This document shows, in pieces, positions 34,265 through 47,379 of a stretch of DNA of 64,000 bases. How positions within the stretch are numbered: the first letter of the stretch is position 1; each line of letters starts with the position of its first letter. The notes under the pieces are model-generated. The model did no database searches. It saw only the letters and a list, made by a program, of their open reading frames with translations, and was not told the origin of the DNA. This stretch comes from Periplaneta americana (lineage: Eukaryota > Arthropoda > Insecta > Blattodea > Blattidae), in the NCBI RefSeq assembly GCF_040183065.1, contig NC_091132.1:164762102-164826101 (forward strand), read 5' to 3'. A program made the translations under genes and the position numbers.

Positions 34265-34492
34265 TCCACAGCTGTGCCGTTACATTTAGCATGTCTGGTC
34301 GTCAAACTGGCAAACCAGGACAAGATACCTGGTTGAAGTTTTTTCTGGGATTATCCCTGAATCCATTGAGAGCAAATAATGGTTCGCTTTCGGCACTGGA
34401 CCCTGGACTCATTTCACTGGCATTATCATCTTCATTTCACTCAGACAGTACATGAACATTGCAGTTGATAAAATGTCGTAAAATAAACAACT
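34265..34492 (+). mobile_element. SINE type b, old copy
   Basis: Landmarks GCATGTCTGGTCGTCAAAC, GATACCTGGTTGAAGTTTTT, GAGAGCAAATAATGG, GGACTCATTTCACTGGCATT and GTCGTAAAATA. It is diverged and lies in the B-C intron of gene 2. Confidence 0.6.
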
Positions 34493-35440
34493 TACAAAAT
34501 TCACCAATTTTGTGACCAGTAATCGAATTATTCGTTCATAGATAATTTCTGCTATTATACAGTACTTAAATAGTTATTCTATAACAGCTGCTTTCCACCA
34601 GTTTGCCATGACACACTCGAATGATCTGCTGGTGTGCGGCAAATACTGAATGCGGCTCAACTCAACCTTCAGTAAACACAGAGTAGGTGTGCGAGCAGCA
34701 GAGAGGCTAGGGTAGCTAGATCAGTAAAATTAGAATAATGTGCCAACCTTAGAAAGTATCGTATTTTACTTGGGTTCATGAAAGAAAATGTTTCGTGCAT
34801 TATATACCTTAGCGAACATGTAATGATATTGTATGTTTTCATATTTCCTCAGTAAGAAATTAAGAAAATATGTTTAAATATCAGACTAATAATGCTTTGG
34901 ATTAATTTTCTGTCATTAAATTTTACATTTCTATCATAACTTCAAATAAAAATACAAAACTTGTTTAAAATTTCTTTTAATAATATGTATTTTGGTTCTC
35001 TTCTCAACCTTCCTTTCAACATGCGCCTTTTCACCATTCTTCTAATTATCATTCCTCGGTTTGTTCACTCAAAAATAATTCATATTAAATTGATAATATT
35101 TTATTTAATATATTCATGCTTATACATTTATTTCAATTTTATAGTACTCATTCCCTTCTAACCCCTCAAATTTCTCCTCCTGCTTGGAAACAACAGCTTT
35201 AGATTATATGAGTGTATTGCAGAATTTTGAATTACACTTCTAGTATGCCGCATGTGGTAAAATGTTGAAAAACGCTGTGTTATAAGCAAAAGAAGTATTC
35301 TATGAAAAATCTGCCACAACAATTGTTTTGTGTTAGCTACAGTTCTATTAGGCCCAGTACTTTTTAAATGGTGTGCTATGGCATCCAAATTCGAAGCGCT
35401 TTTGTTAATGTAAATTGTGCTATCTTTTTGTTCTGTATTT
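34493..35440. other. Gene 2 intron, no recognised feature
   Basis: AT-rich DNA before exon C. I see no repeat family or exon-like ORF. Confidence 0.4.
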
Positions 35441-35444
35441 TTAG

Positions 35445-35527
35445 GGAGAGCAGAGTGATCTGCACACAGTGAATGAGGAGCCATGGGTGGAGGTAACGGC
35501 AGAGGACAACGAGGTTTTCGCCGAAAG
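35445..35527 (+). CDS. Zinc-finger gene 2, acidic exon C (C2)
   Basis: Acceptor GTATTTTTAG, donor GTGAGT, 83 nt, starting in phase 0 and ending in phase 2. It reads GEQSDLHTVNEEPWVEVTAE then DNEVFAE plus AG. It has the same length and phase as C1 and shares EVTAE-x-x-E-V-F-x-E, but the VKLE of C1 is WVEV here, so this copy has no psi-K-x-E site. The trailing AG joins the first G of the finger exon to give arginine. Confidence 0.8.
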
Positions 35528-36442
35528 GTGAGTGTGGTGTGTGAGTCTTCACACAGGAGTTCATTGTGTTTGACGTTTCCGTTCTTTGATCTGTCTAAAA
35601 ACACCTTCAGAAGAACTGTCTTTTTTCCTCTTTTTCTTATTTTTCTATATAATTCTTTTGCTCCTGTCTGTTTGAATCATCCAGCAATAATCTGTCATCA
35701 CAACCACATTCCACTTCCCTTGGTATCCGGTTTCCATAATGTACTGTTGAATCATTTCTTAATGTTCTTCACCAAAAGTGCCTAGATTTTCAGGAAAATA
35801 ATGTAGATGGACAAGCTAGAAGTGGGCCTTTATACTGTATTGCAGTCCAGGGCTTGAAACTCTCCAACATAATTTCTACAGGTTCTTTATAATTGAAGTC
35901 TTCATATTTCTCTAGGAAATTATGAACTAACATTTTGAGTCCATTGCAAGAGTTTTTCTGCAAATAGTTCATTAAATTTACAAAGCCACTGTGTAACTTT
36001 AGTTTGCCCATTATATTTATTCATTTAATTATTTTTTCTTTTATTTATTTGTTTATTAGTTTATTGATCTATTTATTCATTTATTTATCATTCATTCATT
36101 AAATCATTGATTGATTGGTTAATTAACTAATTAATTTGTTTGTTTGTTTGTTTCTTTATTTATTCTGGCACAGTCTTTCACTTTCACACCACCAGAATTA
36201 CAACTACAATAATGCATACAATGGTTCTTGAACAATCTTGTTTCACCACGTTCTGATTTCTTTCTGTTTGGCCACTTTTTCCCTTCCACTGTGTATACCC
36301 GGCTTCACTGTCCCACTCACACAAACAATGTTAGTATTCTGTTCGTTAACCTGTTTGTTCAATTTCACTGCTTGTATACTTTGTGACCAGGTAGAATGTA
36401 AGAGAAGCCATATAGCCTTAACTCTTCCAATATAAATAATTC

Positions 36443-36480
<38 letters not shown>
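36443..36480 (+). repeat. (ATT)n microsatellite
   Basis: About 12 ATT units in the C-D intron of gene 2. They make a spurious poly-Asn ORF on the other strand. Confidence 0.88.
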
Positions 36481-36481
<1 letters not shown>

Positions 36482-36779
36482 ATGTGTGGGTGCTGTTATT
36501 AACTAATGCAGAGTTCTTGGCAATAAAGCTGTTATCTCTCTTGCTCTCCATTATTCCTCACACATAGTGATTTTAGGGCATTGGTGTCACGAAATCAGCA
36601 CGGCAATGGTTGGAGCTCTCTGTGTCCAAGGGAATGTGTCCCAGAGCAAAAATGTCCAAAAGACTAAATGTTCAAAAAGCCGAAGGACCAAAGCAAAATG
36701 TCCTATACATTCAGTCTGAAAATGAAGTATTCTACATTGCTGTACTTCTATGGTTATTATATAGTTCAATTTCATTTCT

Positions 36780-38300
36780 GTATTGACATGGCCCAAATTT
36801 TAGAGTCGCAGAAGAAATAAGCCTTTCCTGCACTATCTGCAGTAAGCAGTCAGTATACAAAGGAAAAATATATTGGAGATGTTTGGAAAGAAGAGAATGT
36901 AATTCTCGGTGCACAACAAATCGAAATTTAGATAATATCGGATTTATATGTATGGTACTAATGCTCATCTACATGAGGCTAATACAGTAAACACAGCAGA
37001 CAGAGAAACCATGTCTGTTATAAAAAGAAGAGCTACTGAACATCCGAATGAACCACCCTTACATGTTATACTTTCAGTGTTGCAAAATGTGAAAGAGTAC
37101 AGCAGAACAGAGGTAGACTGATCAATGTACAATCATTGCAAGATCTAGTTGTACAACCACCTTACAGTGAAGCTATTAGAGGTGAGCACTTTTTAATTTT
37201 TGACTCTGGTGCAGATGATATAGATAGAATACTTATGTTCTCCACGGTAAGAAATATAGAACATCCATATAGAAATGATATTCTCTTTACTGACGGAACC
37301 TTCAAAACCGCTCCTAAGATCTTCGTTCAGCTGTTTACTGTAGTTCCACGTGTTTTCCCCACGTGTTTTCCCGTTTGTTTTCGTACTAAGCAAGCGACGA
37401 ACAGAGGAGACGTAGTTCAGAATCTATGAAGAGTTGAAATCGATTGCCGTCATAAACAATTTGCAGCTGAGTCAAATAACTGTCGCGATGGATTACGAAT
37501 TAGCAAATATTAATGCGATTTATCGATCGTTTCCTGGTGTCACAGTGAGAAGCTGTCTGTTTCATTTGTCTCAAGCATTGTACAGAAATGTAATTCAGCG
37601 ATATCTTAGAGCAGCTTATCTGGATCGTGGGCAACCTGACGTATGACACTATTATGGAGATTATGGGATTACCATTTGTGCCATTAAATGATGTTGAAGA
37701 TACTTTTCGTGAAATATATGAAGTTACACCAGACGATGTGTTGGAATTTGCAGACTATTTCGATCACATGTGCCTGCATGCTCGAAGAGCTATTTGGAGA
37801 AGGAGAGCTGTTCCACCTCGTTTTCCTGTTCCTATTAGGAATATGTACAATTCGGTCATAAATAGAGAACAGCAAAGAAACAACGCAGTTGAAGCTTTCC
37901 ATTCGAAATTGCAAAGAGTGTTAGGTACTCATCACGTATCTATATGGCGTTTCATACAAAATTTACAAGCAGAGCGACATGATAATGAACATTAGATGGC
38001 GCAAATTCGTTTGGGACAAACAAATATTAGGCTATATGCAAATAAAAGGTATCTCTCTAACCAAACACGTATGGAAGGGTTGTGGGGCAATATAACACAA
38101 ATAAAGAAGAAAACAACATGGAAGCTTAATTGCGAGCAATGTCCTATCGCAGGCATGCCAAAACCCTGCACATTTGTCTCTGTGCGATGTGCACTTTCTA
38201 TTTCCCTACCTGAGGGGAATGAATCGTCTTGGAGGGGAACGCGACAAAGCTATACAGTACCTTATCAGCTTTTGTTTCAGTAACACAGTTTCAGTACGGG
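36780..38300 (+). pseudogene. FLYWCH-MULE transposase, broken
   Basis: A FLYWCH-type zinc-binding start (SVYKGKIYWRCLERRECNSR near 36850-36920) is followed by NDILFTDGTFKTAPKIFVQL, where the first catalytic D lies in a DGTF motif. Then come VAMDYELANINAIYRSFPG with RSCLFHLSQALYRNV (the second D and a C...H motif), and REQQRNNAVEAFHSKLQRVL. This order matches MULE transposases that carry FLYWCH fingers. It is spread over several frames with stops, for example after ERHDNEH near 37995. Termini were not identified. Confidence 0.75.
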
Positions 38301-39174
38301 TACTGATTTGGCTGTATCTGTGAATGAGTTATGATATATAAAGTTAGAAGAATAGAATCCGGAATTTCGAAACAATCGCAGAAAATAGCAAGCTCGTGTC
38401 GAAAAAAAAGTAAAGGAAAGGCAGGTGACCTTACACCGTTTCTTACTAGATTATGCAAGCTGGCGCATGAAATATGGGGTCTAAAGTGATTCCTGCATAA
38501 CGCTAACTCCGCAGTTTGGAGCCGTGTTCGGTTCTAGATATTCGTAGCAGAACAATTCAATTACATTGTTGTTCAATTCATACACCGTACCTTTTGGAAA
38601 TAATGAAAGAAACTTAATACATTTTACATGAGTACTGTTGTAAACCCTTTTCACATGTTTATTTATTGTTTTTAGTTCCAGTGAATTAAGATACTGTATT
38701 ATCTTCCATTTCTCGCAATTCATAATTTAATCATTTGTAAGTGAGCCTAACTTTTCCTTTTCTTTTTTAAAAATCATATTGACATTGAAGTGTTATGATG
38801 GAAACTGCAGGCACAATGCGTGATAAGTACAATTGTGCGTTTTTTCTTGCACACCTATGTGATGAAGTAAATATGTAATAGGCCTGCAGATTAACCTGTG
38901 GTGGAGAGTAATATCAAATGCTGTTTTATTTTAGTGTGTGTAAACATTTTTTGAATATCAAGTTAGAATTAAATTAAATTAAATTAAATTAGGAAGTTAG
39001 TCTGCAATATATGTGATTAGAAATGTTTACCGCATTTGACGATATCCGAAAACATCAGGAGCAATTTTTTTTTCTTTAGAATGTTGCCGCACATAGGCAC
39101 ATGCGCATCTTCTCTCCCCGGTCCCCATTTCTTTTTTAGTAATGTTTGCATCTTGGTGCCCTTAGGTGTTTTTA

Positions 39175-39417
39175 GTAGGTTATTTTACGATGCTTTGTCG
39201 ACATCTTCGATTATTTAGCGTCTGAATGAGAGGAAGGTGATAATGCCTGTGAAATGAGTCCGGGGTCCAGGACCGGGAGTTACCCAGCATTTGCTCATAT
39301 TGGGTGGAGGGAAAACCCCGGAAAACCTCAACCAGGTAACTTGCCCCGACCGGGAATCGAATCCGGACCACCTTGTTTCACGGCCAGACGCGCTGACCGT
39401 TACTCCACAGGTGTGGA
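39175..39417 (-). mobile_element. SINE type b, minus orientation
   Basis: The plus strand shows the reverse of the family: GGTTATTTTACGATGCTTTG, GAAATGAGTCCGGGGTCCAG, TTGCTCATATTGGGTGGAGG, CCCCGACCGGGAATCGAATC and ACTCCACAGGTGTGG. Its head faces the head of the next copy. Confidence 0.82.
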
Positions 39418-39589
39418 CCTTACGTGTTTTCTGTCGTCACTCATGAGATGTCGGTTTAATGAAAAGATAAAGAAAAATCTTCCGTACAGCATACGGTGAT
39501 AGTTGTACCTTATTACAACGAGTAATTGTGGTTATAATTTAATTTTTACTCGTAATGTCGTAATAATATTTGATTTAGCTTGGAGCATG

Positions 39590-39852
39590 AGGGGACTAGC
39601 CCACTTCTGTGGAATAACGATCAGCGCGTCTGGCCACGAAACCCGGTAGCCCGGGTTCGAATCCCGGTCGGAGAAAGTTGCCTGGTTGTGGTTTTTTCCT
39701 GGATTTTACCTCAACCCAATACGAGCAAATCCTAGATAACTTTCGGTGCTGGTCCCCGATTCATTTCACCGGCATTACCACCTTCATTTTATTCAGGCGC
39801 TAAAGAACCTCAGATGTTGATACAAAGTCGTAAAATAACCCAATAAAGTAAA
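39590..39852 (+). mobile_element. SINE type b, plus orientation
   Basis: Head GGAATAACGATCAGCGCGTC and CCCGGGTTCGAATCCCGGTC, body TTGCCTGGTTGTGGTTTTTT, GGTGCTGGTCCCCGATTCAT, and the end GTCGTAAAATAACCCAATAA. It lies about 170 bp from an inverted copy, both in the C-D intron of gene 2. Confidence 0.82.
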
Positions 39853-40094
39853 GAAAAATTGAGGGGACTATGTTACACAAAACTCGGCATCCACAACATT
39901 AAAATTGCATAGCTGCGTGTGTTGTATCTTAAATAATGTAAATCGTGTATGTGTCAATATTCAACAGTAAAATTAACCATTGTCGTAGAATATTTCGCCA
40001 TTACGAATGATTTTTAATCAAACTCTATTTCTCAAAAGTATTGAATAACGCTAGTGATTGTCTTAATGCAAGACATACGAAGAAGTATCCTAGT

Positions 40095-40095
<1 letters not shown>

Positions 40096-40143
<48 letters not shown>

Positions 40144-40160
40144 TAATAATGATGATGATG
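40096..40160 (+). repeat. (AAT)n/(GAT)n microsatellite
   Basis: About 14 AAT units, followed by a few imperfect units and then GATGATGATGAT. Confidence 0.88.
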
Positions 40161-40881
40161 ATATGTGAAAGTAGAAGATATTGTTAAAACGTATTAGAGG
40201 GAACGAAATCTGAAGGAAAAACGCGGAACTGAAAACAGTCAACTTGCCAGAGTAAATGAAAGAGATGAACAATGTAGTTCGAAAAGAAAGTTTTTAATTG
40301 AACAAATCCAGACTTTCGGGAAACAAAATTATAAATTCCATTAAATCATATTGAAAATCCGCGTACTCTTATTTAAAAAGTCATCAATAAGTCTCAAATA
40401 AGACAGTAATATACTTGACGTGTACTCGTACTCGATCAGTAATGCAAAGTTAATGGAATAATTTTCACGATACACAATGCTTAGTAATGGAAGTATTCAT
40501 CATTTAGTAGAACTGCGATGCGAACCTAGCCGCAGAAGTTGTAATGAAGCTCCGAGTCCCATTGTTGACCATATTATTTGCCTGCTTATATAATCTCGTA
40601 AGCAACACTTTAGACAGAGCTTTATTAAAAGGAAAAGTCAACTAAGTGTTTACTAACGTGGTGTAATCCTTGTAAAATTTGATGCACAGGTGAAGACCAA
40701 TATGCCGAGACAATTTTGATACTTCCACTACTTATAAGTTAATTATGCAAGAATGTACCTCTATAAATCTGTAATGGTAATATACCTTCTCATGAAATAG
40801 GTTTGCATGGATTTGAATGTTCAATAATTCAATATGTATTTGTTACAACTATTCTATTGACTGATAGTTTATTTCCTTTAG

Positions 40882-42541
40882 GATTGCAGCTACCTTTGAG
40901 AGGACTGTATCGTCAGAATTGGACGGTATTGCACATGAAGAGGACACTGTGTGTGAGATTCCCAAGAATTCAGGTTCCTCGGGAAGACTTGCGCGCTCTG
41001 GTGAAGATGAAAAGGAATTAGAATGTGGATTGTCTAAAATATGTTCCACGAATTCGGCAAAATTGAATTGGGATTTGGCGAAGGACACAGTCAAGATACC
41101 TTTGAAACGCGATGTTCATGGTAAGTGTTCTCCGACGAAAACTAGCTTTATAAGCCATGAACCCTGGCATACAGACGAGAAATTTTTCAAATGCGATGTT
41201 TGTGGCCAGTGTTTTACAAAGTCTAGTAACCTGAAAGTTCATGAACTTCTGCATACCAGCGAGAAACCTTACAAGTGTGATGTTTGTGGTGAAAGGTTTA
41301 TAAGTTCTGGTAACCTAAGAAGTCACGAACGCCTGCAACCAGGCGAGAAACGTGGTAGGTGTGTTACAAATTCTGGTAACCTGAAAGTTGATGAACGTCT
41401 CCATAGGGGCGAGACACCTTACAAGTGTCATGTTTGTGATAAGTGTTTAGCAAATTCTGGTCACCTAACAATTCATGAACGCGGGCACACAGGCGAGAAA
41501 CTTTTGAAATGTGAAATCTGTGGCAAGTCTTTTTCGGATTTGACTGCTAAGAGAAGCCATGAACGCCACCATACAGGCGAGAAACCTTTCAAATGCAATG
41601 TTTGTGGAATGTCTTTTCCAATACTTAACGGTCTAAAACTTCATGATCATCTTCATAATGATGACAAACCTCACAAGTGTGATTTTTGTGACAAGCGGTT
41701 CTCGCACTCTTGTAACCTGAAGAAACACAAATTATTGCACTCTGGAGACAAACCTTTCAAGTGTGAATTTTGTGACAAGCGTTTCTTGCACTCGTGTAAT
41801 TTGAAGAAACACAAATTAATTCACTCTGGAGAGAAACCTTTCAAGTGTGATGTTTGTGACAAGTGTTTCTCGCAGTCAGGTAACCTGAAGAATCACAAGT
41901 TATTGCACACTGGAGAGAAACCTTTCAAGTGTAATCTTTGTGATAAGTGTTTCTCGCAGCCGTATAACCTGAAGAAACACAAGTTATTGCACACTGGAGA
42001 CAAACCCTTCAAGTGTGGTGTTTGTGGCAACTGTTTCTCGCACTCGTATAGCCTGAAAAGACACACATTACTGCACACTGGAGAGAAACCTTTCAAGTGT
42101 GATGTTTGTGGAAAGTGTTTTTCGCAATCGGGTACCCTAAGGGAACACAAGTCATTGCACACTGGAGAGAAACCTTTCAATTGTGGTGTTTGTAATTTTT
42201 CTTTCTCGCTGTTGAGTCGCTTAAGATCCCATTTACGTCGACACGCAGGCGATAAACCTTTCAAATGTGATATTTGTGGTAAGTTATACTCGCATTTGAG
42301 TTCCATGAGAACTCATAAACTTCATCACACGGGCGAGAAACCTTTCAAATGCAATGTCTGTGATAAGTGTTTTAGAAGTTCTAGTAATCTAAAACGTCAT
42401 GAACGCGTGCATACAGGCGAGAAACCTGTCAAATGTGATGTTTGTGGTAAGTATTTCTCTCAGTTGGGTGGCCTAAAAGTTCATGAACGCCGCCGGCATG
42501 GAGTCGGAAAATCTCTCAAATGCGATATTCGTATTGAGTGA
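40882..42541 (+). CDS. Zinc-finger gene 2, exon D: C2H2 finger array
   Basis: Acceptor TTTCCTTTAG; the first G completes an arginine codon and ATT follows, as in gene 1. A linker of about 100 residues (IAATFERTVSSELDGIAHEE, later SGEDEKELECG) is followed by about 16 finger units of 28 residues with HTGEKPFKCDVCGKCFSQS-like linkers. Unit 2 ends in Q in place of the last H (HERLQ) and unit 3 has lost its first cysteine pair (RGRCVTNSGNLKVDERLH), leaving about 14 canonical fingers. The fingers are more varied than in gene 1. The stop TGA is at 42539-42541. It should bind DNA; the target is unknown. Confidence 0.92.
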
Positions 42542-42905
42542 TCATCTCATTCAAGGAGTTTAAAAAGCCGTAAACTGCCTAGAAATCTTCTAATCGTAAT
42601 GACAGAGAAACTAATTTCGCTAGTAGATATAGTTTCTGTTCATGAACTGAAACATATTCTGAAAAACTCTTATGTAATTTTAGTGGTTAGTATTTCTGTC
42701 GGTTCCGTAACCTGAAAAGTCAACGCCTATAGGTCAAAATTCTTTACAATATGATGTCTGTGAAACATGTTTCTTTTGAAAGGCTATTTTAAGTATGTTT
42801 TCAAACACACTGGCGAAAAGATTTGGTAATGCCATGTATGTGAAATGTGTATTTGTCATTCCTGTAGGCTAAAAACTTCATAGACTCTATCTCGGGCGAG
42901 AGGTT
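42542..42905 (+). pseudogene. Decayed C2H2 finger units after gene 2 stop
   Basis: Fragments such as GGTTCCGTAACCTGAAAAGT, GATGTCTGTGAAACATGTTT, CACACTGGCGAAAAG and TGCCATGTATGTGAAATGTG keep the finger order but have stops and shifts. About three to four units are recognisable, so gene 2 has lost 3' fingers as gene 1 has. Confidence 0.75.
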
Positions 42906-45900
42906 TTAGGCCTGGTCCACAATAAACCGGTAACGGAAGCGACAACGAGAACGGAAATACTGTTAGATACATACATTGTCAGTGGACATTTGCAATTAAA
43001 GAGAAACTTGCAGGGATCATGAAACTTAATCACTGTGTTCAAATCCTATAAGTATTTTCTCATCGTATTTGTTGTAGCAAGGAGGGTTAACATGTCGTCT
43101 TCTTCATACATCGTGTCTAACTCAGAAATTCAATAGAATCATTTTCTGTATTATTCTTCATTTATCTGAACAGATTACCACATGATATGAATTCCTAAAT
43201 ATTTTGTGATATATTTTGAATTTAGTTAACTTATGTTTATGTTAACTGGCTTGTATTCATGATAGAATGTCATTGGTAAATTATGCACAAGTAACATCTA
43301 AATGCGTAATGTCGACTTTACATATCGTTATTGACATATTTATCAATATGCATCATTGTTTCAGTTCTTGGGTTATTATGAATCAAAAAACACTTGCAGT
43401 CATACATTGTAGGTAAATATAAAAATGTTATTAAGGTAACCCTAATTTTACATACTTATAAAGTTATTTGTTATTTGTACTTCTTCATGACCTATGATAT
43501 ATAAAAAAGGGTAAAATGAGGCTTTGTGCTACAAGACTACGATATATAACGTGCTATGTGAACTATAGTGTACTAAGTGTAATTGGGTGAAAGAAAGTGA
43601 ATCAATATGAATATGGAAACAAATTATTTTCTTCAACTCTAACATACAAAAAAAATAATAATCTATACTTATTCATTCAACAGTAAACTCTCCTTAAAAT
43701 AATAAAAAATATAAATTACTTGAAGTAACCCTTTGCGGTTTATATTTGTCATAAGTTAGGTTTTCTTGGAGAAAAAAAAAGAGAAGACGCAAGAATAAGT
43801 TCTGCTTGCAGAAATAAGATGTTGAGGTCCGAAGTATATGCTCCTATGCAAGAGTGTGTCAGCAAAATAGCACAACCCATTTGTAGTGGCAGTGACGTGT
43901 AACCCTCCTGTAGTGTCGAGTGTGACATTGAAGTTACCGAAATGGAGAACAATTAATTTATTATAGATTTGAACGAACCATTAAAAAATATTAGCGACAG
44001 AGATAGTCCATTGAAGAAGAAAACAATTGTTCACAAAAATAATCGCAGAGGGAAATGCAAAATATAAGCAGAACACTGGGATATAAAAATTTTGAACGGA
44101 AGAAAAATACAGAGTCGTAACAAGAAAACGGGGAAAAAGTTTTGGACAACATGGAGAAGAATGTTTCTAATACAACAGATAGATGTTATGGAATTCGAAT
44201 TTCAAGATTGCACCCTTTGTCTCGGATGATAATGCGAATTGAAGAACTTTAAATACAGTAAACATATGTTGCAAACCGCCAAAGTGCAGTTATCTGTGCA
44301 TTTCGAATTGGCAGCTCAAGGTCAAGCAACGGACTGCATTTGCTATGTGTGATCACCGCAATCCTGAACCATTCTCGTCAACTAAAGTCAGCCAGGACAA
44401 CCGGAATTACCAGTGCTTCAGTTCACAGTTTTCGGTTTAGTGGCTCGTGCGTGTTTTGTACGTGACCTTGATCCACCAGTTCGATAATAGTAAAACAGAA
44501 TTAGTAGCATTGGGTACTCCACACAGGTAGAATGTGAAATCTCTGCTATAGGCTGTTATGAAACTATTGACATATTTCTACGGGTCACAGGATATCAGTC
44601 AAGCTATGCCTGTTGGGAAGGATTTTGTCCCAGTTAGAAAGGTTGATTAGAAAATGAAAGTAACACCGTGCTGTTTCATCTGACGAATATGAGCCACCAT
44701 AACACAATGCTGTTCTTACCTCCAAAAAGTGCAGTATATGCCATATGTTTGTAACAGTATGTATGAAAAGACTGTATAATAATTAGAGTAATAAGGGTAC
44801 AGTAAATTATTTGTGTACTTGTTTGTGTTCTTGAGTTTTGTAATTACGTGTGAGTTTCTCAATGTCTATTATCCTTAGAATGCTATCGTCATTGAGTTGT
44901 ACTGTATTTGCTACTATTATTACAAATTGTGTAATAGGTGAAAAATTTGTTTTTGAGCTCTATGTCAGTTTCAGAATGTAATATTTCTTTCTTTCTCTCT
45001 TTGTAATTTTATTTGTTTAGGTTGCCTTTTTGTTTCAAATCTTTATTTAAAAAGAATAAGCAAAGGTGAAATATAAAATCATATAGACCTAACTACAAGA
45101 AAATTTTTGTGATTATAATTGTCTTTGGTTTCTTTACTTTTTTTTTGTTTCTAATTTCCATTCATATCGAGTAAATTGACAGGAAAGAAAAAGTAATAAA
45201 TCTACCTACAAGAAAATATTTGTGAATATAATTTAATTGCTTTCCTTATTTTATTTATTTGCTTCCTTTGTTTGTTGATTAATTTTCATTAAATGTAAAA
45301 CAACAGATTGTTATGAATCATGGTTTTAGTGGCAGGCCTAGAATGCACCGACGAATCTGCAGACATGTTTGATACAACATATTGTGCTGAGCAATATCGT
45401 GCTACTGTGTTTAACTGATCTGCTGCAGTTCTATTGATAAAGATACGCGAGAGCAGCTCAGGCAGGAAGGAAAACTTTCTCTAATAAGAAATGTCTGGGA
45501 AATTTGGCTTCAAAATTCTATTACAGATTTATTGCTGGATTTTCAGAGTAGGAATTCTCTCCAGCTTCAACTGGAGGTGTTTTGGTCGAATTTCGTTCAC
45601 TTTCTTTCCTGAATATGTGGTGAGTTCCCCGTTTTCTGTTTTCTTGCTTCTTTTCCTTCTTTCTCCATTCGCTCGTTTCCTACAGTTTAATCTCCATCTC
45701 TCGTGCTGGATCTTCAATTGATATTAGACCTTGAGCTGCAACTTCATCCCGGTATTTATTCTGGAGCCTTGTCACTGTCACAGACTTCATCGTCAAACTC
45801 TGCATTGTCTTCAGCAGTATCATATGAATTTTCATCTATAATTCGCATAACATTGTCAGGATCATCACGTAAGTTTTCATCCTTTGTTATTGTGTTAGAT

Positions 45901-47370
45901 AAAATACACTTACAAGAAAATAAATAGACTGCACTGACAGAATATTTTCTGTTAACATAATAGATACGTAAATCTGACGTGTACAATTCCATATTTATTT
46001 TATAATAACTTTGCTAAGTGTGCAAGTGCAACTTGCTGTCACGACTGCTAATCAGCAACTGACTGATGGAGGCATAGCTAGAAGGAGGGGGGGCTCGTTT
46101 AGTGTAAAATGTAGTGAGAATGAATTGATGACCCATTTATACGTCAAAATTACGTTTGATAACATTCCAGGGTTAATGTAGGTATTTATTATGGGAAGTA
46201 AATAGGTACAATATGCTTAAAACGTGTTCTTTTACGAAATTTAGTGACCTCCATGAATATTCCTTTGCAAGGATATTATATAATGGCAGATGAGATAACT
46301 GGTTCGAATAATATTTATACATTTTATATTCTACTCCGAATTATAAAGACAAAAAAAATATATTTCTCTTCCATTACATATCAGTCTAGCCTCGTAGTTA
46401 GTAGAGGTTATAGCTAACGTTTACTAAAGTAAGTGATATTGCTGAGAAAGTCAATCAATCACAATTCCCAAGTTGCTGATGCGCTCAGAGGAAAAGTAAT
46501 GTTATCTGTAGTCTGTGCAGAAATAATGTATGTTGAATAAAGACAAATTTTGGACGTCAGAATCTTTGAGTGATCTTTACTGCATTGTATTTATTGCATT
46601 CCATGATATTCGTACATCATTTCACAGCTAAAATATGGAACATGTAAAAAAAAATAAAACCTTAATAGTACTACAAAGTGTTAATTCTTAATCACAATCT
46701 AGTTGAAATATATACGGAAGTGTTTTCCAGTATACTAGAACAACACACGGGGTTAGTATTGATACTTAATGCTAGTAAATATCCATGCATAAAATACGTA
46801 TACAGATTAAAAGACGTGAGAAATTAAGCCTAGGTACTCACTGATTCACTTTACAAATTCTTTACATTGTTAACTTTTTTAGGAAATTAGGCACTCTCTT
46901 AATTTTGTCCTACACAGAACACAGAAGGAACAAATAGTCCCACGAAGGAAGCGCAAATGATATAATTGGATAGAATATAGCCTGACGAAAGAGAACGCAT
47001 GGAGATATCGTCAGAGATGACCTCGGAAGACTTGGAGGTGAAGTTTAGAAGAGATGCAAGAGACTAGAACATGCCGGGCAGCCTACACTTACTGGATAAA
47101 AATATAGAGAAAAGTGGAAAAGACTTGTTGCGGCCTTTTTGGCCTACTCCAGTGGGAGAAACGGTATTTAATAGATTAAATTAGGATTTTATTTTTCATT
47201 TTTCATATTTCTATTATTTTAGCTATGATAAAGCAAGTGTTTCGCAATATAAATTCTGAAGAGTATTACGTATGGGTTACCAGTAATATAACACTGTGCT
47301 AGATTGAACGCTATTTATCTATCGTCTGTCTTAAGTGCTTTGTGGCTAACACACCAACACATAATTGTAT
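42906..47370. other. Intergenic between genes 2 and 3, no recognised gene
   Basis: AT-rich DNA with short ORFs and no splice-flanked module. Patches at 44050-44230 and 45500-45990 have protein-like but unidentifiable frames and could be old transposon remnants. Confidence 0.35.
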
Positions 47371-47379
47371 CCTCGTCAC

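Noticed and set aside
41018-42306. Minus-strand ORFs across the gene 2 finger exon
   Set aside because: Antisense shadows of the finger repeats.
45491-45992. Overlapping ORFs on both strands, one acidic on the minus strand
   Set aside because: An acidic minus-strand stretch hinted at a transposase N-terminus, but no family motif could be found.
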